DNA from: an uncultured Lachnospiraceae bacterium
GTDB lineage: Bacteria > Bacillota > Clostridia > Lachnospirales > Lachnospiraceae
Assembly (NCBI GenBank): GCA_900315735.1
Contig: ONAD01000001.1
Span: 124,001-188,000, forward strand
Direction: 5' to 3'
Length of the DNA: 64,000 nucleotides
Shown: positions 50,263-59,009 of the stretch, piece after piece
Position numbering within the stretch: the first letter of the stretch is position 1
How the letters are laid out: each line of letters starts with the position of its first letter
The notes under the pieces: generated by a model
What the model saw: the letters and a program-made list of their open reading frames with translations, nothing else
What the model was told of the DNA's origin: nothing
The model's database searches: none
Made by a program: the position numbers and the translations under genes

Positions 50263-52269
50263 ATGATATTTGCATTAGTAGGAAATCAGAACTGTGGTAA
50301 GACCACTTTATTTAATCAGCTCACCGGTTCCAACCAGCATGTGGGAAATTTCCCGGGAGTAACGGTTGACCAGAAGATGGGAGAAATCAGAGAGCATAAG
50401 GATGCGACGGTAGTTGACCTGCCGGGTATTTATTCCCTGCGCCCATATACCAGCGAGGAGATTGTAACAAGAGACTTTATTTTAAATGAAAAACCGGATG
50501 GAATTATCAATATCGTGGATGCAACAAATATTGAACGTAATCTCTATCTGACGCTGCAGTTATTGGAAATGCATATTCCGATGGTGCTGGCATTAAATAT
50601 GATGGATGAGGTGCACAATAACGGCGGAAGCATTGATGTAAAGCAGATGTCTTTAGAGCTTGGAATTCCGGTTATCCCAATCAGTGCGGTAAAGGGAGAG
50701 GGCGTGGAAGATCTGGTACACAGTGCCAGAAAAGTGGCAGGACAGAAGATATATCCGAAAGTAATGGATTTCTGTGAAAAAGGTCCTGTGCACCGCTGTA
50801 TTCATGCAGTATCCCATCAGGTAGAGGATCATGCACAGAATATCGGAATGTCACCACGTTTTGCAGCAACAAAGATTGTAGAGCAGGATACGGATATTAT
50901 TGACAGACTGAAGCTGAGCCAGAATGAACTGGATATGATGGAACACAGTATTGAGGAAATGGAAACAGACCATCATATGGATAGAAATGCCGCTCTGGCA
51001 GATATGAGATATACCTTTATTGAAAAGGTGTGCAGTAAATCAGTAACAAAGTGCCATGAGAGCAAGGAACATATCCGCAGTGTGAAGATAGACAATGTAT
51101 TAACCAATAAATATCTGGCTATTCCGCTGTTCCTATTGATTATGCTGCTGGTATTCTGGCTGACTTTCGGTGTGATAGGAGCATTTTTGAGTGATTATCT
51201 GGCTGTTTTTATTGCATATGTAACGAATCTTGCAGATAAAGGGCTGACTGCTTATGGAATTAACCCGGTGGTTCACAGCCTGATTATTGACGGTGTATTT
51301 GCGGGAGTAGGAAGTGTGTTAAGCTTCCTGCCGATTATTGTGGTCTTATTTTTCTTTTTGTCGATTCTGGAGGATTCCGGTTATATGGCAAGAGTTGCCT
51401 TCGTTATGGACAAGCTGCTGCGTAAAATAGGACTTTCCGGACGAAGCTTTGTTCCGATGCTGATTGGATTTGGCTGTACCGTTCCGGCAGTCATGTCAAG
51501 CAGAACCCTGGCATCTGAAAGAGACCGGAAGATGACCATTATGCTGACACCATTTATCAGCTGTTCGGCAAAAATACCGATTTATGCGGTATTTACAGCG
51601 GCATTTTTCAAGAAATATCAGGCATTTGTTATGATTGCACTTTATGTTGGCGGAATGGTAATGGGAATCTTAATCGCACTGTTATTCAAACATTCCGCAT
51701 TCCGCGGAAAACCAATGCCTTTTGTTATGGAGCTTCCGAATTACCGGCTGCCATCCTTAAAGAGCGTAGTGCTTTTAATGTGGGATAAGGCAAAGGATTT
51801 CTTAGAGCGGGCATTTACCGTTATTTTCCTTGCAACGATTATTATCTGGTTCTTACAGTCCTTTGATACCAGGTTAAATGTAGTATCTGACAGTGCAGAC
51901 AGCCTGCTGGCATTAATCGGCCGTGTGATTGCACCGGTTTTTGCTCCGCTGGGCTTTGGAGACTGGAGAGTATCCACTTCTTTGATTACCGGATTTACCG
52001 CCAAAGAAGCGGTAATCAGTACCATGAGTGTACTTCTTGGAACCAGTGTAACGGCTTTGGGCAACAGTCTCGGAACACTGTTTACACCGGTATCAGCAGT
52101 CAGTTTTCTGGTATTTACACTGCTTTATACACCATGTGTTGCTGCAATTGCGGCAATCAGACGGGAGATGGGTTCAAAGCTTCAGGCACTTGGCGTCGTG
52201 GTAATGCAGTGCGTGGTTGCATGGATTGCGGCATTTGTAGTCTTTCAGATGGGAAGTCTGATTTTTTAG
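50263..52269 (+). CDS. feoB: Ferrous iron transporter FeoB
   Basis: 668-residue GTP-gated Fe(II) transporter. The N-terminal G domain has G1 (GNQNCGKTT, residues 7-15), G3 (DLPGIYSL) and G4 (NMMD), followed by a GDI-like helical linker and a membrane domain with about eight to eleven helices, including conserved Gate-type motifs (GFGCTVPAVMSSRTL and FISCSAKIPIY). Length is in the normal range. The ATG follows GGAGGAGAACTAGA within feoA. A small Cys-rich membrane protein gene follows 12 bases on. Confidence 0.97.
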   Translation: MIFALVGNQNCGKTTLFNQLTGSNQHVGNFPGVTVDQKMGEIREHKDATVVDLPGIYSLRPYTSEEIVTRDFILNEKPDGIINIVDATNIERNLYLTLQLLEMHIPMVLALNMMDEVHNNGGSIDVKQMSLELGIPVIPISAVKGEGVEDLVHSARKVAGQKIYPKVMDFCEKGPVHRCIHAVSHQVEDHAQNIGMSPRFAATKIVEQDTDIIDRLKLSQNELDMMEHSIEEMETDHHMDRNAALADMRYTFIEKVCSKSVTKCHESKEHIRSVKIDNVLTNKYLAIPLFLLIMLLVFWLTFGVIGAFLSDYLAVFIAYVTNLADKGLTAYGINPVVHSLIIDGVFAGVGSVLSFLPIIVVLFFFLSILEDSGYMARVAFVMDKLLRKIGLSGRSFVPMLIGFGCTVPAVMSSRTLASERDRKMTIMLTPFISCSAKIPIYAVFTAAFFKKYQAFVMIALYVGGMVMGILIALLFKHSAFRGKPMPFVMELPNYRLPSLKSVVLLMWDKAKDFLERAFTVIFLATIIIWFLQSFDTRLNVVSDSADSLLALIGRVIAPVFAPLGFGDWRVSTSLITGFTAKEAVISTMSVLLGTSVTALGNSLGTLFTPVSAVSFLVFTLLYTPCVAAIAAIRREMGSKLQALGVVVMQCVVAWIAAFVVFQMGSLIF

Positions 52270-52281
52270 GAGGCAGATAGT

Positions 52282-52455
52282 ATGGGCGTTAATGATATTA
52301 TTTTGCTATTACTGATTCTTTGCTGGTGCGCCTTTGCGGTATATGCTATGATGAAAAAGAAAAAAGAAGGAGGCTGCATTGGCTGCAGCGGATGTAGTGG
52401 AAGAGCAGATACGGACGCAGTCTGTAAGGAATGTTCCCAGAGGAAAAAGTTGTAA
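52282..52455 (+). CDS. FeoB-associated Cys-rich membrane protein
   Basis: 57-residue protein with an N-terminal transmembrane helix (about residues 4-24), a Lys-rich stop-transfer (MMKKKKEGG) and five clustered cysteines (CIGCSGCSG...CKEC). This matches the small FeoB-associated protein often found third in Clostridial feo operons, possibly a FeoC substitute or Fe-S/iron-handling partner. AGGAGG lies 10 bases upstream of the ATG. The short length means it is easily missed by gene finders. Confidence 0.85.
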   Translation: MGVNDIILLLLILCWCAFAVYAMMKKKKEGGCIGCSGCSGRADTDAVCKECSQRKKL

Positions 52456-52601
52456 AAAGTATTTATTTTAGAACATAAGAGCAGGCTACTTGTATTATTG
52501 AAAGTGGTGTGCTAGATTATTGTTAGCATAGTGTTATATATTGATAATACTGTGCGTGGTTATGAACAATGATATAATACAATTTTTTCTAGGAGGAAAC
52601 G

Positions 52602-54110
52602 ATGAGAGGACTACGTACACCAGTATCAGATTTGAGAAAAAGCATTTTTACGGAGGTAGCAAAAATTGCTTATGAAGCAGACAGTGCAAACCTGAACGAT
52701 GCCGTTGAGGCAGTTCCATATACAGTTTGCCCTGGAGATGTTCCTACATACCGTGAAAGTATCTATAGAGAACGTGCAATTGCAGCAGAAAGAGTAAGAC
52801 TTGCTATGGGTATGTCTTTACGTCCACAGGATAAGCCGGTACATGTTACCAGCGGTCTTGAAGAGAGTAATGTGGCAGAGAAATATTATGAGCCACCTCT
52901 TATGCAGGTAATTCCATCTGCATGTAATCTGTGCGAAGAAAAGAAATTCGAAGTATCCAATATGTGCCAGGGCTGTATTGCCCATCCATGTATGGAGGTA
53001 TGTCCAAAGGGAGCAATTTCCCAGGTAGATGGCAAATCCGTAATCGACCAGGAAAAATGTATCAAATGCGGAAGATGTAAAGCAGCCTGCCCATATGATG
53101 CAATTTCCAAGAAAGAAAGACCATGTTCCATGGCTTGTGGAATTGGCGCAATCGGAACAGATGAATACGGAAGAGCAAAGATTGATGCAGACAAATGTGT
53201 ATCCTGTGGTCAGTGTATGGTAAGCTGTCCATTCGGAGCAATTGCAGATAAATCACAGATTTTCCAGTTAATTCGCTGTATGAAAGAGGGCGGAGAAGTT
53301 ATTGCCGAAATCGCACCTGCATTTGTAGGTCAGTTCGGACCTGGAGCTACTCCAAAGCATGTTAAGGCAGCTTTATTAGAGCTTGGTTTCTCAGAAGTTG
53401 TTGAAGTTGCACTGGGAGCTGATATCGGTGCAGTAGCAGAAGCACATCACTATGCAAATCATGTTGCTACAGGTGAACTTCCATTCTTACTTACATCCTG
53501 CTGTCCAGCATGGTCCATGCTTGCTAAGACACAGTTCCCGGATTTGATCGAGAGTGTATCTTCCGAGCTTACACCTATGGTTGCTACAGCAAGAAGTATT
53601 AAGAAAGAGCATCCGGATGCAAAAGTAGTATTTATCGGACCGTGTGCTGCTAAGAAACTGGAAGCAAGCAGAAGAACTGTACGAAGCGATGTTGATTTTG
53701 TAATCACATTTGAAGAGTTAGACGCTATGTTTGCAGCAAAAGGAATTGATCCGAATCAGACAGAGGGCGAAAGCTCCATGCATGATGCAACTGCTGCAGG
53801 TCGTGGATATGCATGTGCCGGTGGTGTTGCAGATGCCATTGAAAAATGTGTACATGAATATTATCCGGATGTGGATGTTAAGATTGAACATGCAGAGGGT
53901 CTTTCTGAATGTAAGAAGATGCTGATGCTTGCCAAGGCTGGTAAGATGAATGGATATATGATTGAAGGAATGGGATGTCCTGGCGGATGTATCGCCGGAG
54001 CAGGAACAATCCTTCCGATTCCGAAAGCAAAACAGGAAATCGAGAAGATTAAGAAAGCTTCTACCAAGCAGCTTCCTCCAAAGGAATTACGAGAGATTGA
54101 ATTAAATTAA
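52602..54110 (+). CDS. [FeFe] hydrogenase, group-B-like
   Basis: 502-residue monomeric iron hydrogenase. The N-terminal region has a CNLCEEKKFEVSNMCQGC-type Cys cluster and two ferredoxin-type [4Fe-4S] motifs (CIKCGRCKAACP and CVSCGQCMVSCP). The H-cluster domain has L1 TSCCPAW (from residue 298), L2 as GPCAAKKLE rather than MPCxxKxxE, and L3 as EGMGCPGGCIAGAG. Altered L2/L3 motifs and the extra N-terminal Cys cluster point to the TIGR04105/group B type of gut Clostridia. It should evolve or sense H2 from ferredoxin; electron partner unknown. No maturase genes are in the window. The ATG follows AGGAGG. Confidence 0.88.
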   Translation: MRGLRTPVSDLRKSIFTEVAKIAYEADSANLNDAVEAVPYTVCPGDVPTYRESIYRERAIAAERVRLAMGMSLRPQDKPVHVTSGLEESNVAEKYYEPPLMQVIPSACNLCEEKKFEVSNMCQGCIAHPCMEVCPKGAISQVDGKSVIDQEKCIKCGRCKAACPYDAISKKERPCSMACGIGAIGTDEYGRAKIDADKCVSCGQCMVSCPFGAIADKSQIFQLIRCMKEGGEVIAEIAPAFVGQFGPGATPKHVKAALLELGFSEVVEVALGADIGAVAEAHHYANHVATGELPFLLTSCCPAWSMLAKTQFPDLIESVSSELTPMVATARSIKKEHPDAKVVFIGPCAAKKLEASRRTVRSDVDFVITFEELDAMFAAKGIDPNQTEGESSMHDATAAGRGYACAGGVADAIEKCVHEYYPDVDVKIEHAEGLSECKKMLMLAKAGKMNGYMIEGMGCPGGCIAGAGTILPIPKAKQEIEKIKKASTKQLPPKELREIELN

Positions 54111-54134
54111 TAGTAAGAAAGCGGGTTAGTTAGA

Positions 54135-55598
54135 ATGAGCAAGGTTAGAACCAGATTTGCACCAAGTCCTACAGGAAGAATGCATGTAGGAAATCTGCGT
54201 ACAGCGCTTTATGCATATTTAATTGCAAAGCATGAGGGCGGAGATTTTATTTTAAGAATTGAAGATACAGACCAGGAACGTTATGTTGAGGGAGCGGTAG
54301 ATATTATCTACCGTACCCTTGAGAAGACTGGATTGTTACATGATGAAGGTCCGGACAAGGATGGCGGTGTTGGCCCATATGTGCAGAGTGAACGTCAGGC
54401 ACAGGGAATTTATCTGGAGTATGCGAAGAAACTCATTGAAAAAGGAGAAGCATACTATTGTTTCTGTGATAAGGAGCGTTTAGAGAGTCTGCGTCAGACT
54501 GTTGCAGGCAAAGAGATTATTGTATATGACAAACATTGTCTGCATTTAAGCAAGGAAGAAATCGAAGAGAAGCTTGCTGCAGGTGTTCCATACGTTATCC
54601 GTCAGAACAATCCTCAGACAGGAACAACAACCTTCCACGATGAAATCTATGGAGATATTACCGTTGATAATGCGGAGTTAGACGATATGATTCTGATTAA
54701 ATCAGATGGATATCCGACTTATAACTTTGCCAACGTAGTAGATGACCATTTAATGGGAATTACACATGTAGTAAGAGGAAATGAATATCTTTCTTCTTCT
54801 CCGAAGTATAACCGTCTGTATGAAGCTTTTGGCTGGGATGTGCCGGTGTATGTACACTGTCCGTTAATCACCAACGAAGAACATCAGAAGTTAAGTAAAC
54901 GTTGTGGACATTCTTCCTACGAAGATTTGATTGAACAGGGATTTTTAACAGAAGCAGTTGTAAACTTTGTGGCATTACTGGGATGGAGTCCGGCAGATAA
55001 CCGTGAAATCTTTTCCTTGGAAGAGCTGGTAAAAGCTTTTGATTATCATCATATGAGCAAATCACCGGCAGTATTCGACTATACAAAGCTGAAATGGATG
55101 AATGGCGAATATATCAAAGCAATGGATTTTGATTCCTACTTTGAGATGGCAGAGCCATATATCCGTAAAGTGATTACCAAGGATTATGATATCCGTAAGA
55201 TTGCAGAAATGGTGAAGACCAGAATTGAAATCTTCCCGGATATTGAGAATCTGATTGACTTCTTTGAGGAGCTTCCGGAGTATGATACAGCAATGTATAC
55301 CCATAAGAAGATGAAAACCACAGAAGAAAGCTCTCTGGAAGTTTTGACAGAGATTCTTCCGGTATTAGAGGCTCAGCAGGATTACAGTAATGATGCACTG
55401 TATCAGACACTTTGTGATTTTGTGGCAGAGAAGGGCTGTAAGAACGGTTATGTATTATGGCCGGTTCGTACAGCAGTTTCCGGTAAACAGATGACACCGG
55501 CAGGTGCAACTGAGATTATGGAGATTATCGGTAAGGAAGAGTCCTTAAAGCGTATCCGTACCGGAATTGCACTTCTTACAAAAGCACTTGAGAAATAA
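54135..55598 (+). CDS. gltX: Glutamyl-tRNA synthetase
   Basis: 487-residue class I aminoacyl-tRNA synthetase charging tRNA-Glu. The HIGH-type motif is HVGN (residues 17-20, in [11 protein letters not shown]), and the KMSKS-type motif is [18 protein letters not shown] and the C-terminal anticodon-binding region ([19 protein letters not shown]) are typical. No T-box precedes it; the gap to the hydrogenase gene is only 24 bases, so read-through is likely. The ATG is preceded by GCGGGTTAGTTAGA, a weak ribosome-binding site. Confidence 0.96.
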   Translation: MSKVRTRFAPSPTGRMHVGNLRTALYAYLIAKHEGGDFILRIEDTDQERYVEGAVDIIYRTLEKTGLLHDEGPDKDGGVGPYVQSERQAQGIYLEYAKKLIEKGEAYYCFCDKERLESLRQTVAGKEIIVYDKHCLHLSKEEIEEKLAAGVPYVIRQNNPQTGTTTFHDEIYGDITVDNAELDDMILIKSDGYPTYNFANVVDDHLMGITHVVRGNEYLSSSPKYNRLYEAFGWDVPVYVHCPLITNEEHQKLSKRCGHSSYEDLIEQGFLTEAVVNFVALLGWSPADNREIFSLEELVKAFDYHHMSKSPAVFDYTKLKWMNGEYIKAMDFDSYFEMAEPYIRKVITKDYDIRKIAEMVKTRIEIFPDIENLIDFFEELPEYDTAMYTHKKMKTTEESSLEVLTEILPVLEAQQDYSNDALYQTLCDFVAEKGCKNGYVLWPVRTAVSGKQMTPAGATEIMEIIGKEESLKRIRTGIALLTKALEK

Positions 55599-55615
55599 AA
55601 GTTACGAGGCATTTC

Positions 55616-57451
55616 ATGCAATTTAATGAAGCACAACAGGAAGCTGTTGATTTTTATCAGGGTCCCTGCCTTACACTGGCGGGGCCCGGTTCAGGCAAAA
55701 CTGCCGTAATTACCCATCGAACGAAGAATTTAATAGAAAAATATGGGGTGTCACCATCAGAGATTCTGGTGGTGACATTTACAAAAGCAGCCGCTATGGA
55801 GATGAAGGAGCGTTTTCTTTCGCTGACGAATCAGACATCCACAACGGCTACTTTTGGTACCTTTCATGCAGTATTTTTTACGGTATTAAAGTATGCTTAC
55901 CATTATCGGGCAGAAAATATCATAAGAGATGAGCAGAAGGTGGTATTTATCCGGAATCTTTTACGTCATTTTCCAATTGATTATGAAGATGAAAATGAAT
56001 GCATCCAGAATCTTTTATCGGAAATCAGTGGTGTAAAGAATTCGAATATTCCCATTGAACATTATTATTCTTCGAATTTTCCGGAGCATACATTCCGGGA
56101 TGTATTTATGAATTATCAGAAGATGCTGCAGAAGAACCGGCTGATTGATTTTGATGATATGTTGGTTTATACCTATGAACTTTTCAGCCAGCGGAAGGAT
56201 ATCTTGGCATTATGGCAGAAGAAGTTCCGGTATATTCTTATCGATGAATTTCAGGATATCAATGGATTACAATATGAGATTATAAGGATGCTTGCAGCAC
56301 CGGAAAATAATCTCTTTGTAGTAGGGGATGATGACCAGTCTATTTACCGGTTCCGCCAGGCAAGACCGGAGATTATGCTGAACTTTGAGAAGGATTATGC
56401 CAATGCAAAGCGGATTATATTAAATTATAATTATCGTTCCGATGGAAATATCGTGGCAGCGGCAGGCCGGCTGATTGCCCACAACACAGGCAGGTTTGCT
56501 AAGGATATTAAGGCATTTCACCCGGCAAAGGAAGCGGTGGTATGCAAGACATACCGGACACAGCGGGAAGAAAATTTAGGACTGATTCATGCACTTAAGG
56601 AATATACAAAAGCCGGTGGAGACTGGTCGGATGCAGCGGTGCTGTTTCGCACCAATACACAGCCAAGACTATTGATGCAGCAGTTAATGGAATATAATAT
56701 TCCTTTCCGGACAAGAGATAATATTCCAAATATCTATGAGCATTGGATTGCAAAAGATATGGAAAGTTATCTTCGGATTGCCCATGGAAGCAGAAGAAGG
56801 GCAGACTTCTTACAGATTATGAACCGGCCGAACCGTTATATCGGACGGGACAGCCTGGAAGAGGATACCGTAGCATTTGATGTCTGGGCAGACTATTATG
56901 ATAAAATGGAGCAGTCCTGGATTGCACGAAGAATCGACCGGCTTTACCATGATTGCAAAATGTTAGCCGGAATGAAGCCTTTTGCGGCGGTGAATTATAT
57001 CCGGAAAGGAATCGGCTACGATGACTATATCAAAGAATATGCGGATCAGAGAGGCATAAATGAGGAAGAGCTTTTTGATATTTTAGAACAGCTTACGGAT
57101 ATGACCAAAGAGTTTGACAGCTTTGATGACTGGCAGGAGCAGAAAGAGAAATATTTAAAAGAATTGCAGCATGCCATGGAGAAGCAGCGGACAAAAGGAG
57201 AGGGCGTTGTCTTATCTACCTTACATAGCGCTAAGGGTTTGGAATATGATGTGGTATTCTTAATTGATGTAAATGAGAAAATCATGCCCTATAAGAAAGC
57301 CGTTTTAGATGCAGATCTGGAAGAGGAGCGCAGAATGTTCTATGTGGGAATGACCAGAGCAAAAAAACAGCTCTACCTTTTCTCAGTAGAGCTGTTGAAT
57401 AATCATAGTGCAGAACCATCCCGGTTCTTAAAAGAATTGCAGGAAACGTAA
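55616..57451 (+). CDS. UvrD/PcrA-like superfamily 1 DNA helicase
   Basis: 611-residue ATP-dependent 3'-5' helicase. SF1 motifs are complete: motif I GPGSGKTAVITHRTKN (about residues 22-37), motif II DEFQDINGLQ, motif III DDDQSIYRFR, motif V TLHSAKGLEYDVVFL and motif VI YVGMTRAKKQLYL. It is about 100-130 residues shorter than PcrA/UvrD at the C-terminus, which usually mediates RNA polymerase or partner contacts. It lies 17 bases after gltX. It may act in repair or plasmid/recombination intermediates. Confidence 0.9.
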   Translation: MQFNEAQQEAVDFYQGPCLTLAGPGSGKTAVITHRTKNLIEKYGVSPSEILVVTFTKAAAMEMKERFLSLTNQTSTTATFGTFHAVFFTVLKYAYHYRAENIIRDEQKVVFIRNLLRHFPIDYEDENECIQNLLSEISGVKNSNIPIEHYYSSNFPEHTFRDVFMNYQKMLQKNRLIDFDDMLVYTYELFSQRKDILALWQKKFRYILIDEFQDINGLQYEIIRMLAAPENNLFVVGDDDQSIYRFRQARPEIMLNFEKDYANAKRIILNYNYRSDGNIVAAAGRLIAHNTGRFAKDIKAFHPAKEAVVCKTYRTQREENLGLIHALKEYTKAGGDWSDAAVLFRTNTQPRLLMQQLMEYNIPFRTRDNIPNIYEHWIAKDMESYLRIAHGSRRRADFLQIMNRPNRYIGRDSLEEDTVAFDVWADYYDKMEQSWIARRIDRLYHDCKMLAGMKPFAAVNYIRKGIGYDDYIKEYADQRGINEEELFDILEQLTDMTKEFDSFDDWQEQKEKYLKELQHAMEKQRTKGEGVVLSTLHSAKGLEYDVVFLIDVNEKIMPYKKAVLDADLEEERRMFYVGMTRAKKQLYLFSVELLNNHSAEPSRFLKELQET

Positions 57452-57458
57452 TGGATGA

Positions 57459-57767
57459 TTAGTCGTCCATTGCGTCAAATTCTGCTTCGTCTAATAATTC
57501 ATCAAAACGGTCGGAGACAATTTCATATTCTTCGTCACTGTCAATATTATCTAAAGAAGGATTTCCTTCCTCATCCTCTGAATAACGATAGATATATACT
57601 TCGCCATCTGCATTTTCATTTCCTTTTTCATCTAAAGGCATCAGTGCAATATAATCCTGTTCGCCTGCTTCGAAGATGGTGAGAATTTTGCATTCCACAT
57701 CCTGACCATTGTCTAAATTCAATGTTACCATGATATCATCTTCACCTTTTAACTGTTTGTTTTCCAT
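57459..57767 (-). CDS. DUF1292-family protein (YrzB-like)
   Basis: 102-residue acidic protein of the DUF1292 family. The beta-rich core (VTLNLDNGQDVECKILTIFEAGEQDYIALMPLD) is characteristic; the C-terminal half is Asp/Glu-rich. Function is unknown, although the family is common in Firmicutes. GAGGTATTCT precedes the ATG. Its C-terminal end lies 8 bases from the converging helicase stop; an AATGGATGA/TCGTCCATT hairpin sits there. Confidence 0.88.
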   Translation of the reverse strand: MENKQLKGEDDIMVTLNLDNGQDVECKILTIFEAGEQDYIALMPLDEKGNENADGEVYIYRYSEDEEGNPSLDNIDSDEEYEIVSDRFDELLDEAEFDAMDD

Positions 57768-57782
57768 AGAATACCTCTTTCT

Positions 57783-58877
57783 TTATATAATTGCCTGAAC
57801 GTAGAGTTCCGGGCGATTTTCCAAATTGACAAATTTTCCACCTTCTAACTGAACTACCGGACGGGTCAGCCGCTGCTTGTTAATCAGCACGATTTTACCG
57901 GTCATTCCGTTGCTTAAGAGCACATCATTGTTAATATAGGTGTTGGCAATATGCTCTAAGAAACTGGTGATAAACTGTGGTTTGTATTTACCTAAACCTT
58001 CCCGTTCAAAGGTTGCAATGACTTCGAATGGACAGATGCCGCGTCGGTAGCAGCGGTCAGCAGTCATGGCATCGTAGACATCTGCAATGGCAACGATATT
58101 AGCAAAATCATCAATATCATCTCCGATAAGTCCGATTGGATAGCCGCTTCCATCACAACGTTCGTGGTGGGTGAGGGCAATTTTTTTGATGCGGACAGAT
58201 ACATTCTGATTTTTCAGCAGTTCATAACCGTATTCGGAATGTTTTTTCACCAGTTCATATTCTTCCGGGGTCAGACGCCCTGGTTTGTTAATGATTTCCG
58301 GTGGAATTTTACTTTTTCCTATATCGTGTAAGAGACCACCCAGAGTCAGAGTTTCCAAATCATCCACATTATAATCCTGCCACATACCAATCATCCGGCT
58401 GATTAAAGAAACATTCAGACTGTGGGCATAAGTGGAATCGGTAATCTTACGCGTATTGTGCAGCATATCAAACATGGAAATCGTAGTGGAATGTCTGGCA
58501 AAAAGATCCAAAGCACAGGATAAAAGCTCGTCTTTATTAAAAGGAATATTTTTTGTAACAAAATCATTGATGGATTTCTCTAAAAAAGGTACCTTTTTTT
58601 CGTAATTTGCTTTGAAAATTTTGAATTCTCTGCTGTTTCTTACCCGTTCAGAATACCGGTCAACCGCTTCCTTTTCTTCAGCCATTGACTGAATGGCATC
58701 AACAGGCAGAGCACCATCTATTATTTTGGCACTCTCAATTCCATAAAACTCCAGATGCGCAATCATCTGAGTTGTCAGCATTTTGTGTTCTTCAACAATA
58801 ATCTGCCCATGCCTGCTCATGACAGGAGCGGCAGTTACCATACCTGGTTCTAAGTCCTTTGTCGCAACTGTATGCAT
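57783..58877 (-). CDS. HD-GYP domain protein, putative cyclic-di-GMP phosphodiesterase
   Basis: 364-residue protein. An N-terminal region of about 130 residues (unassigned) precedes an HD-GYP domain with all core motifs: HDIGKSKIP, HHERCDGSGYPIGL and DVYDAMTADRCYR. The intact GYP motif predicts c-di-GMP hydrolysis. The C-terminal beta region (GKIVLINKQRLTRPVVQL) resembles other Firmicute members. The ATG at 58877 has GAGGTAT upstream. A near-perfect consensus promoter lies ahead of it at 58923. Confidence 0.9.
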   Translation of the reverse strand: MHTVATKDLEPGMVTAAPVMSRHGQIIVEEHKMLTTQMIAHLEFYGIESAKIIDGALPVDAIQSMAEEKEAVDRYSERVRNSREFKIFKANYEKKVPFLEKSINDFVTKNIPFNKDELLSCALDLFARHSTTISMFDMLHNTRKITDSTYAHSLNVSLISRMIGMWQDYNVDDLETLTLGGLLHDIGKSKIPPEIINKPGRLTPEEYELVKKHSEYGYELLKNQNVSVRIKKIALTHHERCDGSGYPIGLIGDDIDDFANIVAIADVYDAMTADRCYRRGICPFEVIATFEREGLGKYKPQFITSFLEHIANTYINNDVLLSNGMTGKIVLINKQRLTRPVVQLEGGKFVNLENRPELYVQAII

Positions 58878-58922
58878 GAATATACCTCGTAAATTACTAT
58901 TTTTACAATACACTACACTATA

Positions 58923-58951
58923 ATTATAAAAATTTACATATCAATTGTCAA
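58923..58951 (-). promoter_or_regulatory. Consensus sigma-A promoter for the HD-GYP gene
   Basis: On the minus strand, TTGACA (58951-58946) and TATAAT (58928-58923) are exact consensus hexamers with a 17-base spacer. The divergent gene has TATAAT at 58962-58967 on the plus strand, so opposing promoters are close-packed here. Confidence 0.85.
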
Positions 58952-59009
58952 TGAATCGTGTTATAATCGTTTCAAGAGACTTGAATATAGGAAAGTGCAG
59001 GATGATGAA

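Noticed and set aside
52456-52601. Possible Rex or Fur operator ahead of the hydrogenase gene
   Set aside because: AT-rich repeats (TGTTAGCATAGTGTTATA) do not form a recognisable consensus palindrome; TATAAT near 52571 has no good -35.
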